This document shows positions 47,868 through 57,894 of a stretch of 64,000 nucleotides of DNA, in pieces. How positions within the stretch are numbered: position 1 is the first letter of the stretch; every line of letters starts with the position of its first letter. A program made the position numbers and the translations under genes. The DNA is from Halomonas sp. BDJS001 (GTDB lineage Bacteria; Pseudomonadota; Gammaproteobacteria; Pseudomonadales; Halomonadaceae): contig NZ_CP110535.1 of assembly GCF_026104355.1 (NCBI RefSeq), positions 2,480,001-2,544,000 on the forward strand. Direction: 5' to 3'. The notes beneath the pieces are model-generated. The model saw only the letters and a list, made by a program, of their open reading frames with translations. It was not told where the DNA came from and made no database searches.

Positions 47868-48919
47868 TTAATGAGCAATAATATTGTTATAGGGTGAATG
47901 AGTGGTCATTGCGTAGACATCTGCCTCTTGATAGCGCCAACGCCACCAGGCCCAAACGAATCCGACAGCCAACGCAACGGCGCCCGCGGTGTGCAGCAGC
48001 GCCAGCCATAACGGCAGCCAAAGAAGCACATTGGCAACCCCTAACGCAGCCTGCAGTGCATACAAACCGATGACGGTCGCCAGCGGTCTTGCCGTACTCT
48101 GCCAATGCCGGTAACGCAACCAGAGCGCTATTAGCCCAACACCAAGCAGCAATGCCCCCAGGCGATGAACCACTTGAATCGCGGTACGGGCATCGGCATG
48201 CAACTGCCCATGTAAGTAATTGGGCCCTACGGTCTGGGTGAGATGAAAGCCCTCGCTAATATCCATCGCGGGCATCCATTGGCCATTGCAAGTGGGAAAT
48301 CCTTGACAAGCGATACCGGCATAATTGCTGGACACCCAGCCGCCTAGCGCCAATTGCACAACCAGCAAACATGCCGCAATCCCCCACCATGCATTAGCCC
48401 GCCGAGGCTCACTTGTTGACTTTGGCGTTGCGGCTACGCGTAAGCGAAGATGCAGCCAAAAAACAGCAGCAATACGCTCAACCCGCCCATTAGGTGCAGG
48501 GTAACAACTTGAGGCCATAACTTGAGCGTAACGGTGAAGGCACCAAAGGCACCCTGGAACAAAATAACCACTAGCAGCAACAGGCTCATTCGCCACGGAT
48601 AATCGCGACGATGACGCAGCGACCAACCTAAGGCGACGACGCTAAGCACCACCAGCCCCAGCAGAGTCGCGATATAGCGATGAACCATTTCCACCCACGC
48701 TTTAAAGGGCTCCAATGGCACATCTGGGTGGCGCAGCGTGGCAAAGTCACCATCAGGAACTAGTAGCTTACCGTAGCAACCTGGCCAGTCAGGGCAGCCC
48801 AAACCAGCATCGACTAAACGCGTCCAGGCGCCTACTAACATAACCACTGCGGTAAACAGAGTACCTACCAGCGTTAATCGCACTAACCAACGTAAGCGGC
48901 GTTCACATGAATCGTGCAT
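47868..48919 (-). pseudogene. ctaA: Heme A synthase (COX15/CtaA), single-base frameshift in a homopolymer
   Basis: The N-terminal half (MHDSCERRLRWLVRLTLVGT... TRLVDAGLGCPDWPGCYGKL, then HRYIATLLGLVVL) reads from ATG 48919 and stops soon after GGLSVLLLFF. The C-terminal half continues in another frame (FWLHLRLRVAATPKS... NYAGIACQGFPTCNGQWMPA... IQVVHRLGALLLG) to 47868. The break is at a run of six A (48458-48463; T on the coding strand); a seventh would restore one protein of about 350 residues with both heme-binding histidine pairs and both conserved cysteine pairs. It oxidises heme O to heme A. Confidence 0.88.
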
Positions 48920-48952
48920 GGCGTTTCCTTAACAACAGGGAGTTAGCCCGTT

Positions 48953-49462
48953 TTATTGAGGATTCACTTTAAGTAAATGCTGGATATCGTCGAGCACGTA
49001 CTTAGTGGCTACATTGGCATCAAATGCCAATGCCGGGCGCCCCATAGGATCAAGCAGCCACACTGAGTTATCTTCGCGCCATGGAGGTAGTTGCTGCCAT
49101 TCGCTGGTCATCTCTCCCGGAAGCGGTTCGGGATCACCTCCAATTCTAAGGCGGGTTAACCGCGGCGCTTCGCGGCCTAAGGCGCGATGTAAACGCCAAA
49201 GCTCATCCTTACGCTGTTCACACTGCTGAGCACAGTCAAAGGCCAGTATCCACGCCTCTGGGTCATTGACAGCGACGGTTGTTAAAGGCCACTCATCAAG
49301 AACGGGTAATTCCACATCCACCTTTCCATGGGCTGTATGCTGGTCTGGGATACCAATGCGGAACTCGACCATCCCCCAAGCAGCTACCATGGGCGCCGCA
49401 AATATTGCAAAAATAAGGATTAATTTTAGCCGCTGGCGGCGAATGTGCTTGGCATCCTGCAT
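48953..49462 (-). CDS. SCO-like membrane-anchored protein of the cytochrome oxidase locus
   Basis: A 169-residue protein with one N-terminal membrane helix (about 11-30) and a periplasmic domain. FDCAQQCEQRKDELWRLHRA (residues about 75-94) gives a CxxxC motif in the place of the copper-binding CxxxC of SCO proteins, and the end (VWLLDPMGRPALAFDANVATKYVLDDIQHLL) resembles the last strand and helix of the thioredoxin fold. Its place between surf1 and ctaA is conserved in Pseudomonas as a hypothetical gene. A role in copper or redox delivery to the oxidase is inferred. Confidence 0.7.
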   Translation of the reverse strand: MQDAKHIRRQRLKLILIFAIFAAPMVAAWGMVEFRIGIPDQHTAHGKVDVELPVLDEWPLTTVAVNDPEAWILAFDCAQQCEQRKDELWRLHRALGREAPRLTRLRIGGDPEPLPGEMTSEWQQLPPWREDNSVWLLDPMGRPALAFDANVATKYVLDDIQHLLKVNPQ

Positions 49463-49491
49463 AGGTCTTCACCCCTGTTTATTTTTATTAC

Positions 49492-50187
49492 CTAAACGCT
49501 TTGTTGTGCCTTATCGCGACGCAATTTCCGGCCGCCGATGAACATGACCATCAAGGCCGCCAGAGCTAACCCCCACCACTGAAAGGCGTAGCCCATATGC
49601 CGACTAGGCGGCATTACATTGGCCTCCCACCAAGGAATCAAAACCCCGTCACCCTCGCTGGCGTGCAACCAGCCGGAGTAGCTAAATGAACCTAATGAAG
49701 CGCGCCAGGGGTCGTGACTCAGCTGTTGCAGCCTCACACCTTCTCTATTCTCTCCATATAACGGCCCGCCCGCCTGCACCTCTTGCCATTCACCAGTCAA
49801 CTCAACCACGCCACCGGGTGTGGCTACATGAGGTGCTTCACGACGCGGCCCGGTGGCTAAAAAACCTCGCTGTACAAGCCAAAGCTGCCCGTGGGTATCA
49901 CGTAGCGGCGTTAGTACCGCAACGCCCACCTTTCCGTCTACCACACGGTTATCCAAATAGAGCGTTTGCTCGGCTAAATACTGCCCCCGTAACGTCACTT
50001 GGGCACCTTGAGCTGGCGACTCGGTGGGTTGTACCAAGGCAGGGGCTGCATCACGCAGAGCGATAGCTAACCGCTTGTCATCTGCCCTCTCCCACTGCCA
50101 TAGTCCTAGATAGGCGCCTAACGCCACCAGCAAACTCCAGAACAGACACCAACTATAAAAACGCCATTGCCGAGAGGGTTTCATCAT
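49492..50187 (-). CDS. surf1: SURF1 family cytochrome oxidase assembly protein
   Basis: A 231-residue protein from ATG 50187 (a second ATG at 50184 is equally possible; no clear ribosome-binding site is seen for either). There are two membrane helices (about 10-30 and 205-224). Family motifs are LGLWQWERADDKR near the N-terminus, LDNRVVDGKVGVAVLTPL and NVMPPSRHMGYAFQWWGLALA at the end. SURF1 proteins help insert heme A into subunit I. The first codon overlaps the divergent DUF2909 start. Confidence 0.9.
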   Translation of the reverse strand: MMKPSRQWRFYSWCLFWSLLVALGAYLGLWQWERADDKRLAIALRDAAPALVQPTESPAQGAQVTLRGQYLAEQTLYLDNRVVDGKVGVAVLTPLRDTHGQLWLVQRGFLATGPRREAPHVATPGGVVELTGEWQEVQAGGPLYGENREGVRLQQLSHDPWRASLGSFSYSGWLHASEGDGVLIPWWEANVMPPSRHMGYAFQWWGLALAALMVMFIGGRKLRRDKAQQSV

Positions 50188-50377
50188 GTGGTTACAACTA
50201 CTCATTGCCGCCGTATTCATTGCGATGGTTATCAGCTTGGCCATGGGAGCAGGCTTCCTACTGCGTGATCATGTCTCTTCACGCCGACTATTACGCTCTC
50301 TCAAATGGAGAATTGGCTTAGCCTGTCTGCTCATGGCGCTTATTATTTATGGCTACTGGTCGGGTCAGTTAGGTTGA
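50186..50377 (+). CDS. DUF2909 twin-transmembrane protein
   Basis: A 63-residue protein with two membrane helices (about 4-26 and 42-60) joined by a basic loop (RDHVSSRRLLRSLKWRIG). This matches the DUF2909 pattern, and the gene sits, oppositely oriented, between ctaE and surf1 as in Pseudomonas. GAGAGGG lies before the ATG. It is presumably a minor oxidase-associated or assembly factor; this is from position only. Confidence 0.85.
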   Translation: MWLQLLIAAVFIAMVISLAMGAGFLLRDHVSSRRLLRSLKWRIGLACLLMALIIYGYWSGQLG

Positions 50378-50382
50378 TCCGA

Positions 50383-51243
50383 CTACAAGACATAAACAAA
50401 GATAAACAGCCCCACCCAGACCACATCAACAAAGTGCCAATACCAGCAAGAGGCTTCAAAACCAAAATGGTTTTCATCAGCGAAGTGCCCTTTAATAATA
50501 CGCACCAGCATGGTGGCCAGAATCAGCGTGCCGATAATGACGTGAACCCCGTGAAACCCCGTCAAAATAAAGAACGTCGCACCAAAGATCCCGGCTTCTA
50601 GAGTAATTCCGTAATGCGCGTAGGCCTCATAGTACTCAACACCCTGAATCAATATGAAACAGACCCCCAGAAGCACCGTGCCCGCTAGCCAATTGCGACA
50701 TGTCTTGCGATAGCCCTCCTTTAACGCCTCATGGGCAATCGTTAATGTAATACTGGAAGTTATCAAAATCAGCGTGTTAACAAGCGGTAACTGCCACGGA
50801 CTAAACACTTGCCGGGCCCCAACGATAGACGAGTCAGGCGGATTCAGCAGCGGCCATGTGGCTACAAAATCAGGCCATAGCAATGCAGAAACGCCTTTTG
50901 CCCCTTCCCCTCCTAGCCATGGGATAGCAAACATACGTACGTAAAACAGCGCGCCAAAAAAGGCGGCGAAAAACATCACTTCCGAAAAAATAAACCAGCC
51001 CATGCCCCAGCGAAATGAGCGATCCATTTGCGCATCATAAAGCCCTCCCCGGGACTCGCTAATGACGTCGCGGAACCAGAGTGCCATCACCGCAATAACG
51101 CCCACTACGCCAATTAACACCAGCGGCAAGCCGGTGTCATAGACAAGCTTAATACCGGTACCGACCATCATGGCGCCCAGGGCTACCGAGCCAAGAACAG
51201 GCCATCGACTGCTCGCCGGAACGTAATAGCTACCACTGCTCAT
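50383..51243 (-). CDS. ctaE: Cytochrome c oxidase subunit III
   Basis: A 286-residue protein with seven membrane helices. Conserved segments include FRWGMGWFIFSEVMFFAAFF (the carboxylate in helix III) and GFHGVHVIIGT, and the C-terminal WYWHFVDVVWVGLFIFVYV. It is the third core subunit of the aa3-type proton-pumping oxidase. Its ATG overlaps the cox11 stop (ATGA), showing coupling; it converges with the DUF2909 gene at a 5-bp gap. Confidence 0.96.
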   Translation of the reverse strand: MSSGSYYVPASSRWPVLGSVALGAMMVGTGIKLVYDTGLPLVLIGVVGVIAVMALWFRDVISESRGGLYDAQMDRSFRWGMGWFIFSEVMFFAAFFGALFYVRMFAIPWLGGEGAKGVSALLWPDFVATWPLLNPPDSSIVGARQVFSPWQLPLVNTLILITSSITLTIAHEALKEGYRKTCRNWLAGTVLLGVCFILIQGVEYYEAYAHYGITLEAGIFGATFFILTGFHGVHVIIGTLILATMLVRIIKGHFADENHFGFEASCWYWHFVDVVWVGLFIFVYVL

Positions 51244-51899
51244 ATCGCTTCTCCCGCCGCTTTATTGTTTTTAGGCGTGTTACTGAGATTGTTTTTAGAG
51301 TCGTTTACAAGCTCGCTGTTAGCGCTGCTCTTAAGCGTATTATCCAATGCAGCATTTTGAATCACATGCTCTATCGGGTAGAGGGTATACACCAGCGTAA
51401 TGGTATTAATATCGTCGGGCAGATCACGCGCCAACTGGAATACCAACGGTATGGTTAACCGCTCATTGCCCTGCAACTGCTGCTCCTGAAAGCAGAAACA
51501 GCTGATTTTACGTAGATGCGTCGTGGCAGTAGAGGGAGACACACTGGGCACTGCTCTCCCCCAGCTTTCGCTACTGCTATTATTGGTGAAGGTAAAATCG
51601 ACTTCCGCCATTTGCCCGGGGTGCACACTCATCTGGCGCATTTCAACGCTCATCTGCCACGGCAAGCCGGGGCTGCCGCGAGTGATAAATTGCACGTTGA
51701 TATAACGCGACTCATCCACCTCTTCATGCACGAGACTTTGCGCCGTGGCATCCACTTTGCCGTTAAGACCGGTGACCTGGCAAAAAACGTCATAGAGCGG
51801 CACCAGTGCAAAGGCAAACCCAAACATGCCGACCAGCACGGCAACTGTCCTGATGACCGTACGGCGCACCCCCACTTTTGCCTGTTCTTGATCGTCCAT
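51240..51899 (-). CDS. ctaG: Cytochrome c oxidase assembly protein CtaG/Cox11
   Basis: A 219-residue protein: one N-terminal membrane helix (about 15-35), then the periplasmic Cox11 domain with the copper-binding CxC-type motif in KISCFCFQEQQLQ and VDFTFTNNSSSESWGRAVPSVSPS upstream of it. It delivers Cu to the CuB site of subunit I. An unusual 38-residue tail rich in Asn, Ser and Lys (from about residue 182) follows the normal end and is encoded by noticeably more AT-rich DNA. It lies between ctaD and ctaE. Confidence 0.92.
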   Translation of the reverse strand: MDDQEQAKVGVRRTVIRTVAVLVGMFGFAFALVPLYDVFCQVTGLNGKVDATAQSLVHEEVDESRYINVQFITRGSPGLPWQMSVEMRQMSVHPGQMAEVDFTFTNNSSSESWGRAVPSVSPSTATTHLRKISCFCFQEQQLQGNERLTIPLVFQLARDLPDDINTITLVYTLYPIEHVIQNAALDNTLKSSANSELVNDSKNNLSNTPKNNKAAGEAI

Positions 51900-51940
51900 A
51901 ACACCTCTTGGGCTAGCGACCCATGTGCTCTATTTCGTCA

Positions 51941-53575
<1,635 letters not shown>

Positions 53576-53623
53576 GTGACTCTCCGAAATATTGTTGTTG
53601 TCTGATGGGTTGGCATACCGAAA

Positions 53624-54739
53624 TCATTGGGCAATTATTTCAGCCACTTCGGAAGGCTGCACCACATCTCCCGTATCATTACCCCAAGCATTACGTGTAT
53701 AGGTAACCACAGCCGCTATCTCTACCGGATTTAGGGTGCTACGAAAAGCGGGCATGGCAGCGCCTGATACGCCGTTGATAACCTTATCAAGGTGCCAATC
53801 CACATCGCTGATGAGCTGCTCGTTATTCGCTAGTGCCGGGAATGCCGGCGGCGAGCCCTGGCCTTCTGCTTGGTGACAAGAGGAGCAAATCGATTGATAA
53901 ACGGATTCACCGCGCTCTACTAGTTCTGCCATTTCCCACTCACGATCAACGCCCATCGCTTCTTGCTCAGCGGACTCTTTGCGCTCGGCAAGCCAACTCT
54001 CAAACTCCTCTTCTTCTACGGCATGCACCACCACAGGCATAAATCCGTGATCGATTCCGCATAGCTCTGCGCACTGTCCCCGGTAAATACCCGGTTCGTT
54101 GATCTTCACCCAATTCTCATTGATAAAGCCGGGAATCGTATCCTGCTTGACCGCTAGATCCGGCACCCACCACGAGTGAATAACGTCGTCGGAGGTCATT
54201 AGAAAGCGAACTTTACGGTTAATCGGCAACACCAGTGGTTCATCAACCTCTAATAAATAGTGCTCCCCGCGAGCCTCTTCGCCACTGATTTGTGTTCTTG
54301 GCGTACTCATATTTGAGGTAAAGGCGACATCCTCGCCAAGATACTCGTAACGCCAACGCCACTGCTGGCCGGTGATCATGACATCCAACTCGGCATCTGA
54401 TGAGTCGTACATATTTTTTAACGTGGCGGTGGCGGGCACTGCCATGCCGACCAGGATCAGAATGGGGATGGCAGTCCATAACACTTCCACGCTGGTGTGT
54501 TCGTGAAAGTGGGCAGCTTTCGCGCCTTTTGAGTGGCGATACCGAAACAGGGAGTAGAACATTGCCCCAAAAACCACCACGCCAATCACTACACATATCC
54601 AAAAAATGGTCATGTGCAGGCCATAAATATCGCTGCTTACATCTGTAACGCCGACGGGCATGTTCCAGCCGTTGGACTGAGCTTGCGACTCGCTTGCAGC
54701 AAGGGATATGGCCATTAGCCACCACCACCGTGAACGCAT
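53624..54739 (-). CDS. ctaC: Cytochrome c oxidase subunit II with C-terminal cytochrome c domain
   Basis: From ATG 54739 (GGAGG upstream) the protein has 371 residues. There is a signal peptide (to about residue 20), two membrane helices, and a cupredoxin domain with the CuA site CAELCGIDHGFMPVVVH. A fused cytochrome c domain follows with CSSCH heme attachment and a distal Met in AAMPAF. The fusion (caa3-like) is usual in Pseudomonas and relatives. A longer in-frame reading with a TTG start is not needed. Confidence 0.95.
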   Translation of the reverse strand: MRSRWWWLMAISLAASESQAQSNGWNMPVGVTDVSSDIYGLHMTIFWICVVIGVVVFGAMFYSLFRYRHSKGAKAAHFHEHTSVEVLWTAIPILILVGMAVPATATLKNMYDSSDAELDVMITGQQWRWRYEYLGEDVAFTSNMSTPRTQISGEEARGEHYLLEVDEPLVLPINRKVRFLMTSDDVIHSWWVPDLAVKQDTIPGFINENWVKINEPGIYRGQCAELCGIDHGFMPVVVHAVEEEEFESWLAERKESAEQEAMGVDREWEMAELVERGESVYQSICSSCHQAEGQGSPPAFPALANNEQLISDVDWHLDKVINGVSGAAMPAFRSTLNPVEIAAVVTYTRNAWGNDTGDVVQPSEVAEIIAQ

Positions 54740-54807
54740 AGAGACCTCCAAGTTATTGTTGTTATTTCTTATCGTTAGATTAGGACAGGATTAAATGAGA
54801 TATTAGC

Positions 54808-54835
54808 AGTATAGAAAATATGTGCCATTCGTCAC
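54808..54835 (-). promoter_or_regulatory. Predicted promoter of the ctaC operon
   Basis: On the minus strand GTGACG (54830-54835), 16-bp spacer, TATACT (54808-54813), 69 bp upstream of the ctaC start. Confidence 0.45.
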
Positions 54836-54865
54836 GCTTTGCTTATTTAACGCTATCAACGCTTT

Positions 54866-55039
54866 TCAGCGGGCCGCAAACATGGCCAAAAAAACAAGCA
54901 GCAAAACAAACAGCAACGTAATCACCACCCCCGTGATGAGGTAAGCTGCCGGCCTGCCACTGCTGAAGTCTTCTTCCCGCTTTTGATTACTTTGAACGCC
55001 TAGCAGGGCCGCCAACACTGACTTGACCACTGACCACAT
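54866..55039 (-). CDS. DUF2970 family small membrane protein
   Basis: A 57-residue protein, MWSVVKSVLAALLGVQSNQK..., with GGAGG before the ATG at 55039 and a TGA at 54866. The N-terminal amphipathic VKSVLAALLGVQS, a charged middle (KREEDFSSGRP) and a C-terminal membrane helix (about 33-54) match the DUF2970 pattern. It lies 126 bp upstream of ctaC in the same direction. Function is unknown; the position suggests an association with the oxidase. Confidence 0.85.
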   Translation of the reverse strand: MWSVVKSVLAALLGVQSNQKREEDFSSGRPAAYLITGVVITLLFVLLLVFLAMFAAR

Positions 55040-55119
55040 ACCACCTCCGAAACTTTATTGTTGTCACATTTATTCTAGGGTGACGTGTTAACCACTATTA
55101 TCATAGACATACATAAGCA

Positions 55120-55149
55120 TTTACAGCCACGTAAATGACCACCTATAGT
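55120..55149 (+). promoter_or_regulatory. Predicted promoter of the small lipoprotein gene
   Basis: TTTACA (55120-55125), 18-bp spacer, TATAGT (55144-55149), 59 bp upstream of the ATG at 55209. Confidence 0.45.
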
Positions 55150-55208
55150 TTCTCAATGTGAGATACTCAGCCAATTCTCAGGAACTGCGCCACCCAATGG
55201 AGTGCCTT

Positions 55209-55421
55209 ATGCTCAAGCGCCACCTCGCCTTACCCAACGCACTGTTTTTGATTCTTCCACTGCTGCTGGCAGGCTGTACGACTTACAGTTGGCCGGATGG
55301 GTCTCAAGAAACCGTCTTTGGTGTGGTACCTGAAGAAGAGAATCAACGCTATGAGGAAGAGCGCGTGGATGGCGTGCGCTATCGCATTCCAGATGAAATC
55401 CCGGAAAAGCGCAGCGAGTAA
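55209..55421 (+). CDS. Small lipoprotein of unknown function
   Basis: From ATG 55209 (GGAG upstream) the protein has 70 residues. The signal peptide MLKRHLALPNALFLILPLLL ends in the lipobox LLAGC; the mature part is short and acidic (TTYSWPDGSQETVFGVVPEE and on to the end). I recognise no family. It converges with hrpB 27 bp downstream. An upstream in-frame ATG (55194) would add residues before the signal peptide and is less likely. Confidence 0.75.
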   Translation: MLKRHLALPNALFLILPLLLAGCTTYSWPDGSQETVFGVVPEEENQRYEEERVDGVRYRIPDEIPEKRSE

Positions 55422-55448
55422 TTACCGGAGTCGCGGCAGCTAAACCGG

Positions 55449-57887
55449 TCACCCCTTTCGCTTGGTATGCGCGGTGGCGGGTGCTGTCAATGGGTCTTCA
55501 GGCCAGGGATGCTTTGGATAGCGACCGCGCATCTCTTTACGTACTTCAGGATAACCCTGCTGCCAAAAGCTAACCAAGTCCTGGGTGACTTGCAACGGTC
55601 GGCGCGCGGGTGAGAGCAGATGAATCATTACGGCAACTGCACCATCAACAACGGTGGGCGTTACCTGCCAGCCAAAGGCCTCTTGCAGTTTCAACGCTAG
55701 AACAGGTGGGCGTTGGGAAAGGCACGGCAGGTAGTCCAAGCCAACCTGCTTGCCGCTAGGCACCTTAAGCGTTAAAGGCGTTAACTGCTCGAATTCACTT
55801 TGCGCCTGCCAGGCCAGTGAATTGAGCAGATAGCGCTCTAACGGCAATTTCTCGACCTGACTCAGCCGATTGATGTCAATCAGGTAAGGAGCCAACCAGC
55901 TCTCTAGTGTGGCTAAGAGCGCCTTCTCCGACCAGTCGGGCCACGCCTCTCCCTGATATTCACGCAGCAGCGCCATGCGCCCGCGTAACTGCTGCAGCTT
56001 ATCGCCAAATAGCTTTTCAGGCTGCTGACGTAAGGCGTTCAATAGCGCCTCTTTTATCGTCTCTTCCGGCAGATGCGCTAAAGGTCGTTTGGCAATAGCG
56101 AGGCGGCCATGTGCCTGCACCTCTTCCCCGACTAAACGCCCCCCTTCCTGCGACCACGTTGCCCGCGGCTGCCATTGCTGAATACTGGGGTAGAGCGAAA
56201 GCAGCGATTCAAGTGACAACGGCTCACCTGCGGTAATGCGCGCCTCACCACCTGTCTGACTACTTAACGCCACGGCCACCAAATAGGATTGATGCGCCAA
56301 CGCATCGTTTAACGGCAGCGTAGCCGTTTTGCCATTGGCAAGCCGAAATTTACCCGGCTCTATTAGCTGGCCAACGCGTTCCGGGTAGGCCAGTGCTAAG
56401 AGTGGCCCGAGGGGAACTAGCTTGGCGTCACTCAGTGCCACTCCTGCTCGCTTGGACAGCCTAAGCGCCTCACGCTGCCAAATGGGGAAACGTTGGGGCT
56501 GACGCAAACGCAGCGCTAACGCATCATGCAGCGAGCGCTCGGTGCTTTCGCGCTCATCCAGCAGTGCGGCGACCCCACAGGCCAGTGGCACGGCATTGAA
56601 GTCTGTAGCCCGCTCCAGCATAACGGCAATTCTCGGCTCAACTGGCCAGCGGGCGCAACGGCTACCCAAAGGCGTCAGCTTGCAATGCTTGTCCAATACA
56701 CCCAGCTGTGTCAGCAGCGCTTGACCACTTCGCCAGGCGCCCTCTGGCGGTGGCGTCACCCAGCTTAACGTTTGGGGCGATGCGACGCCCCAGCACGCCA
56801 ATTCGAGCACTAGCGATGAGAGATCCGCCTGCTGAATTTCCGGCTCACCGTAAGGCACCAATGTCTGCTCCTGCGCCCAAAGCCGAAAACAGCGTCCCTC
56901 CTGCTGCCGCCCTGCGCGCCCCCGGCGCTGATCAGCGCTAGCGCGATTGATACGCCGGGTGGTCAAACGGGTTAACCCGGTGCGCGGATGAAAAAACGGT
57001 ACTCGCTCCAGGCCACCGTCAATCACCACATTCACCCTCTCCACGGTAATGCTCGACTCGGTGATCGCGGTGGAGACAATAATTCGCTGCTTGGATGTGT
57101 TCGCCGCCAGGGCAGACTGCTGTTCAGCAATACTCATTCTGCCGTGCAGTGGTCGAATCACCAGATCAGGGAATGTCTTTTCCAACACTTGCACTAAGCG
57201 ATTAATCTCAGCGACACCGGGCAAGATGACCAGTATGTCCTGGGCATCGGGCAGTGACAGCGCCTCTTCGATCACCCGAAGCGCGTGGCGGGCACTCTCT
57301 TCACCGCTTATTGAAGGTCGATAAGCTGTTGTCACCGGATACTGGCGCCCATGGCACTCAATAACAGGCACCTGCTCGCCCAACACCCGCTTGAGCGCTT
57401 CGACATGCAGGGTTGCCGACATCACCAGCAGGCGCAAATCATCGCGAATACTGGTTTGCACATCCAGCGTTAGCGCCAAGCCCAAATCGGCGTCTAAACT
57501 GCGCTCGTGAAACTCATCAAAGATAATTCCGGCAACGCCTTCTAGCAGCGGGTCATCTTGCAGCATGCGGGTGAGCACGCCCTGGGTCACTACCTCCAAA
57601 CGGGTCTGCGCGCCCACGCAGCTGTCACCGCGCATACGATACCCCACCGTCTGACCAACGTTTTCGCCCAACTGCTGGGCCATAAAGCTAGCCGCCAAAC
57701 GCGCGGCTACCCGCCGGGGTTCGAGTAACAACAGCTTTTGCCCTTTAACCCACTCCTCTTCAAGCAAGCAGAGCGGCACGCGGGTGGTTTTACCCGCCCC
57801 CGGCTGGGCAATCAGCATCAGCCGATTATGGGTAGTCAAGGTGGTTTTAAGCGGATCAAGATACTGCTCAATAGGCAAAGCGCTCAT
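55449..57887 (-). CDS. hrpB: ATP-dependent helicase HrpB
   Basis: From ATG 57887 (MSALPIEQYLDPLKTTLTTH) the protein has 812 residues. It is a DEAH-type helicase: motif I AQPGAGKTTRVPL, motif II DEFH in IIFDEFHERSLDADLGLAL, motif III SAT in VMSATLH, motif VI QRRGRAGRQQEGRCFRLW. A ratchet-like domain and the HrpB-specific C-terminal domain (LDYLPCLSQRPPVLALKLQE) follow. The HrpB role in bacteria is not well defined (RNA processing is suspected). It ends next to the lipoprotein gene and starts 7 bp after the TetR stop. Confidence 0.93.
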   Translation of the reverse strand: MSALPIEQYLDPLKTTLTTHNRLMLIAQPGAGKTTRVPLCLLEEEWVKGQKLLLLEPRRVAARLAASFMAQQLGENVGQTVGYRMRGDSCVGAQTRLEVVTQGVLTRMLQDDPLLEGVAGIIFDEFHERSLDADLGLALTLDVQTSIRDDLRLLVMSATLHVEALKRVLGEQVPVIECHGRQYPVTTAYRPSISGEESARHALRVIEEALSLPDAQDILVILPGVAEINRLVQVLEKTFPDLVIRPLHGRMSIAEQQSALAANTSKQRIIVSTAITESSITVERVNVVIDGGLERVPFFHPRTGLTRLTTRRINRASADQRRGRAGRQQEGRCFRLWAQEQTLVPYGEPEIQQADLSSLVLELACWGVASPQTLSWVTPPPEGAWRSGQALLTQLGVLDKHCKLTPLGSRCARWPVEPRIAVMLERATDFNAVPLACGVAALLDERESTERSLHDALALRLRQPQRFPIWQREALRLSKRAGVALSDAKLVPLGPLLALAYPERVGQLIEPGKFRLANGKTATLPLNDALAHQSYLVAVALSSQTGGEARITAGEPLSLESLLSLYPSIQQWQPRATWSQEGGRLVGEEVQAHGRLAIAKRPLAHLPEETIKEALLNALRQQPEKLFGDKLQQLRGRMALLREYQGEAWPDWSEKALLATLESWLAPYLIDINRLSQVEKLPLERYLLNSLAWQAQSEFEQLTPLTLKVPSGKQVGLDYLPCLSQRPPVLALKLQEAFGWQVTPTVVDGAVAVMIHLLSPARRPLQVTQDLVSFWQQGYPEVRKEMRGRYPKHPWPEDPLTAPATAHTKRKG

Positions 57888-57894
57888 GTGATAA

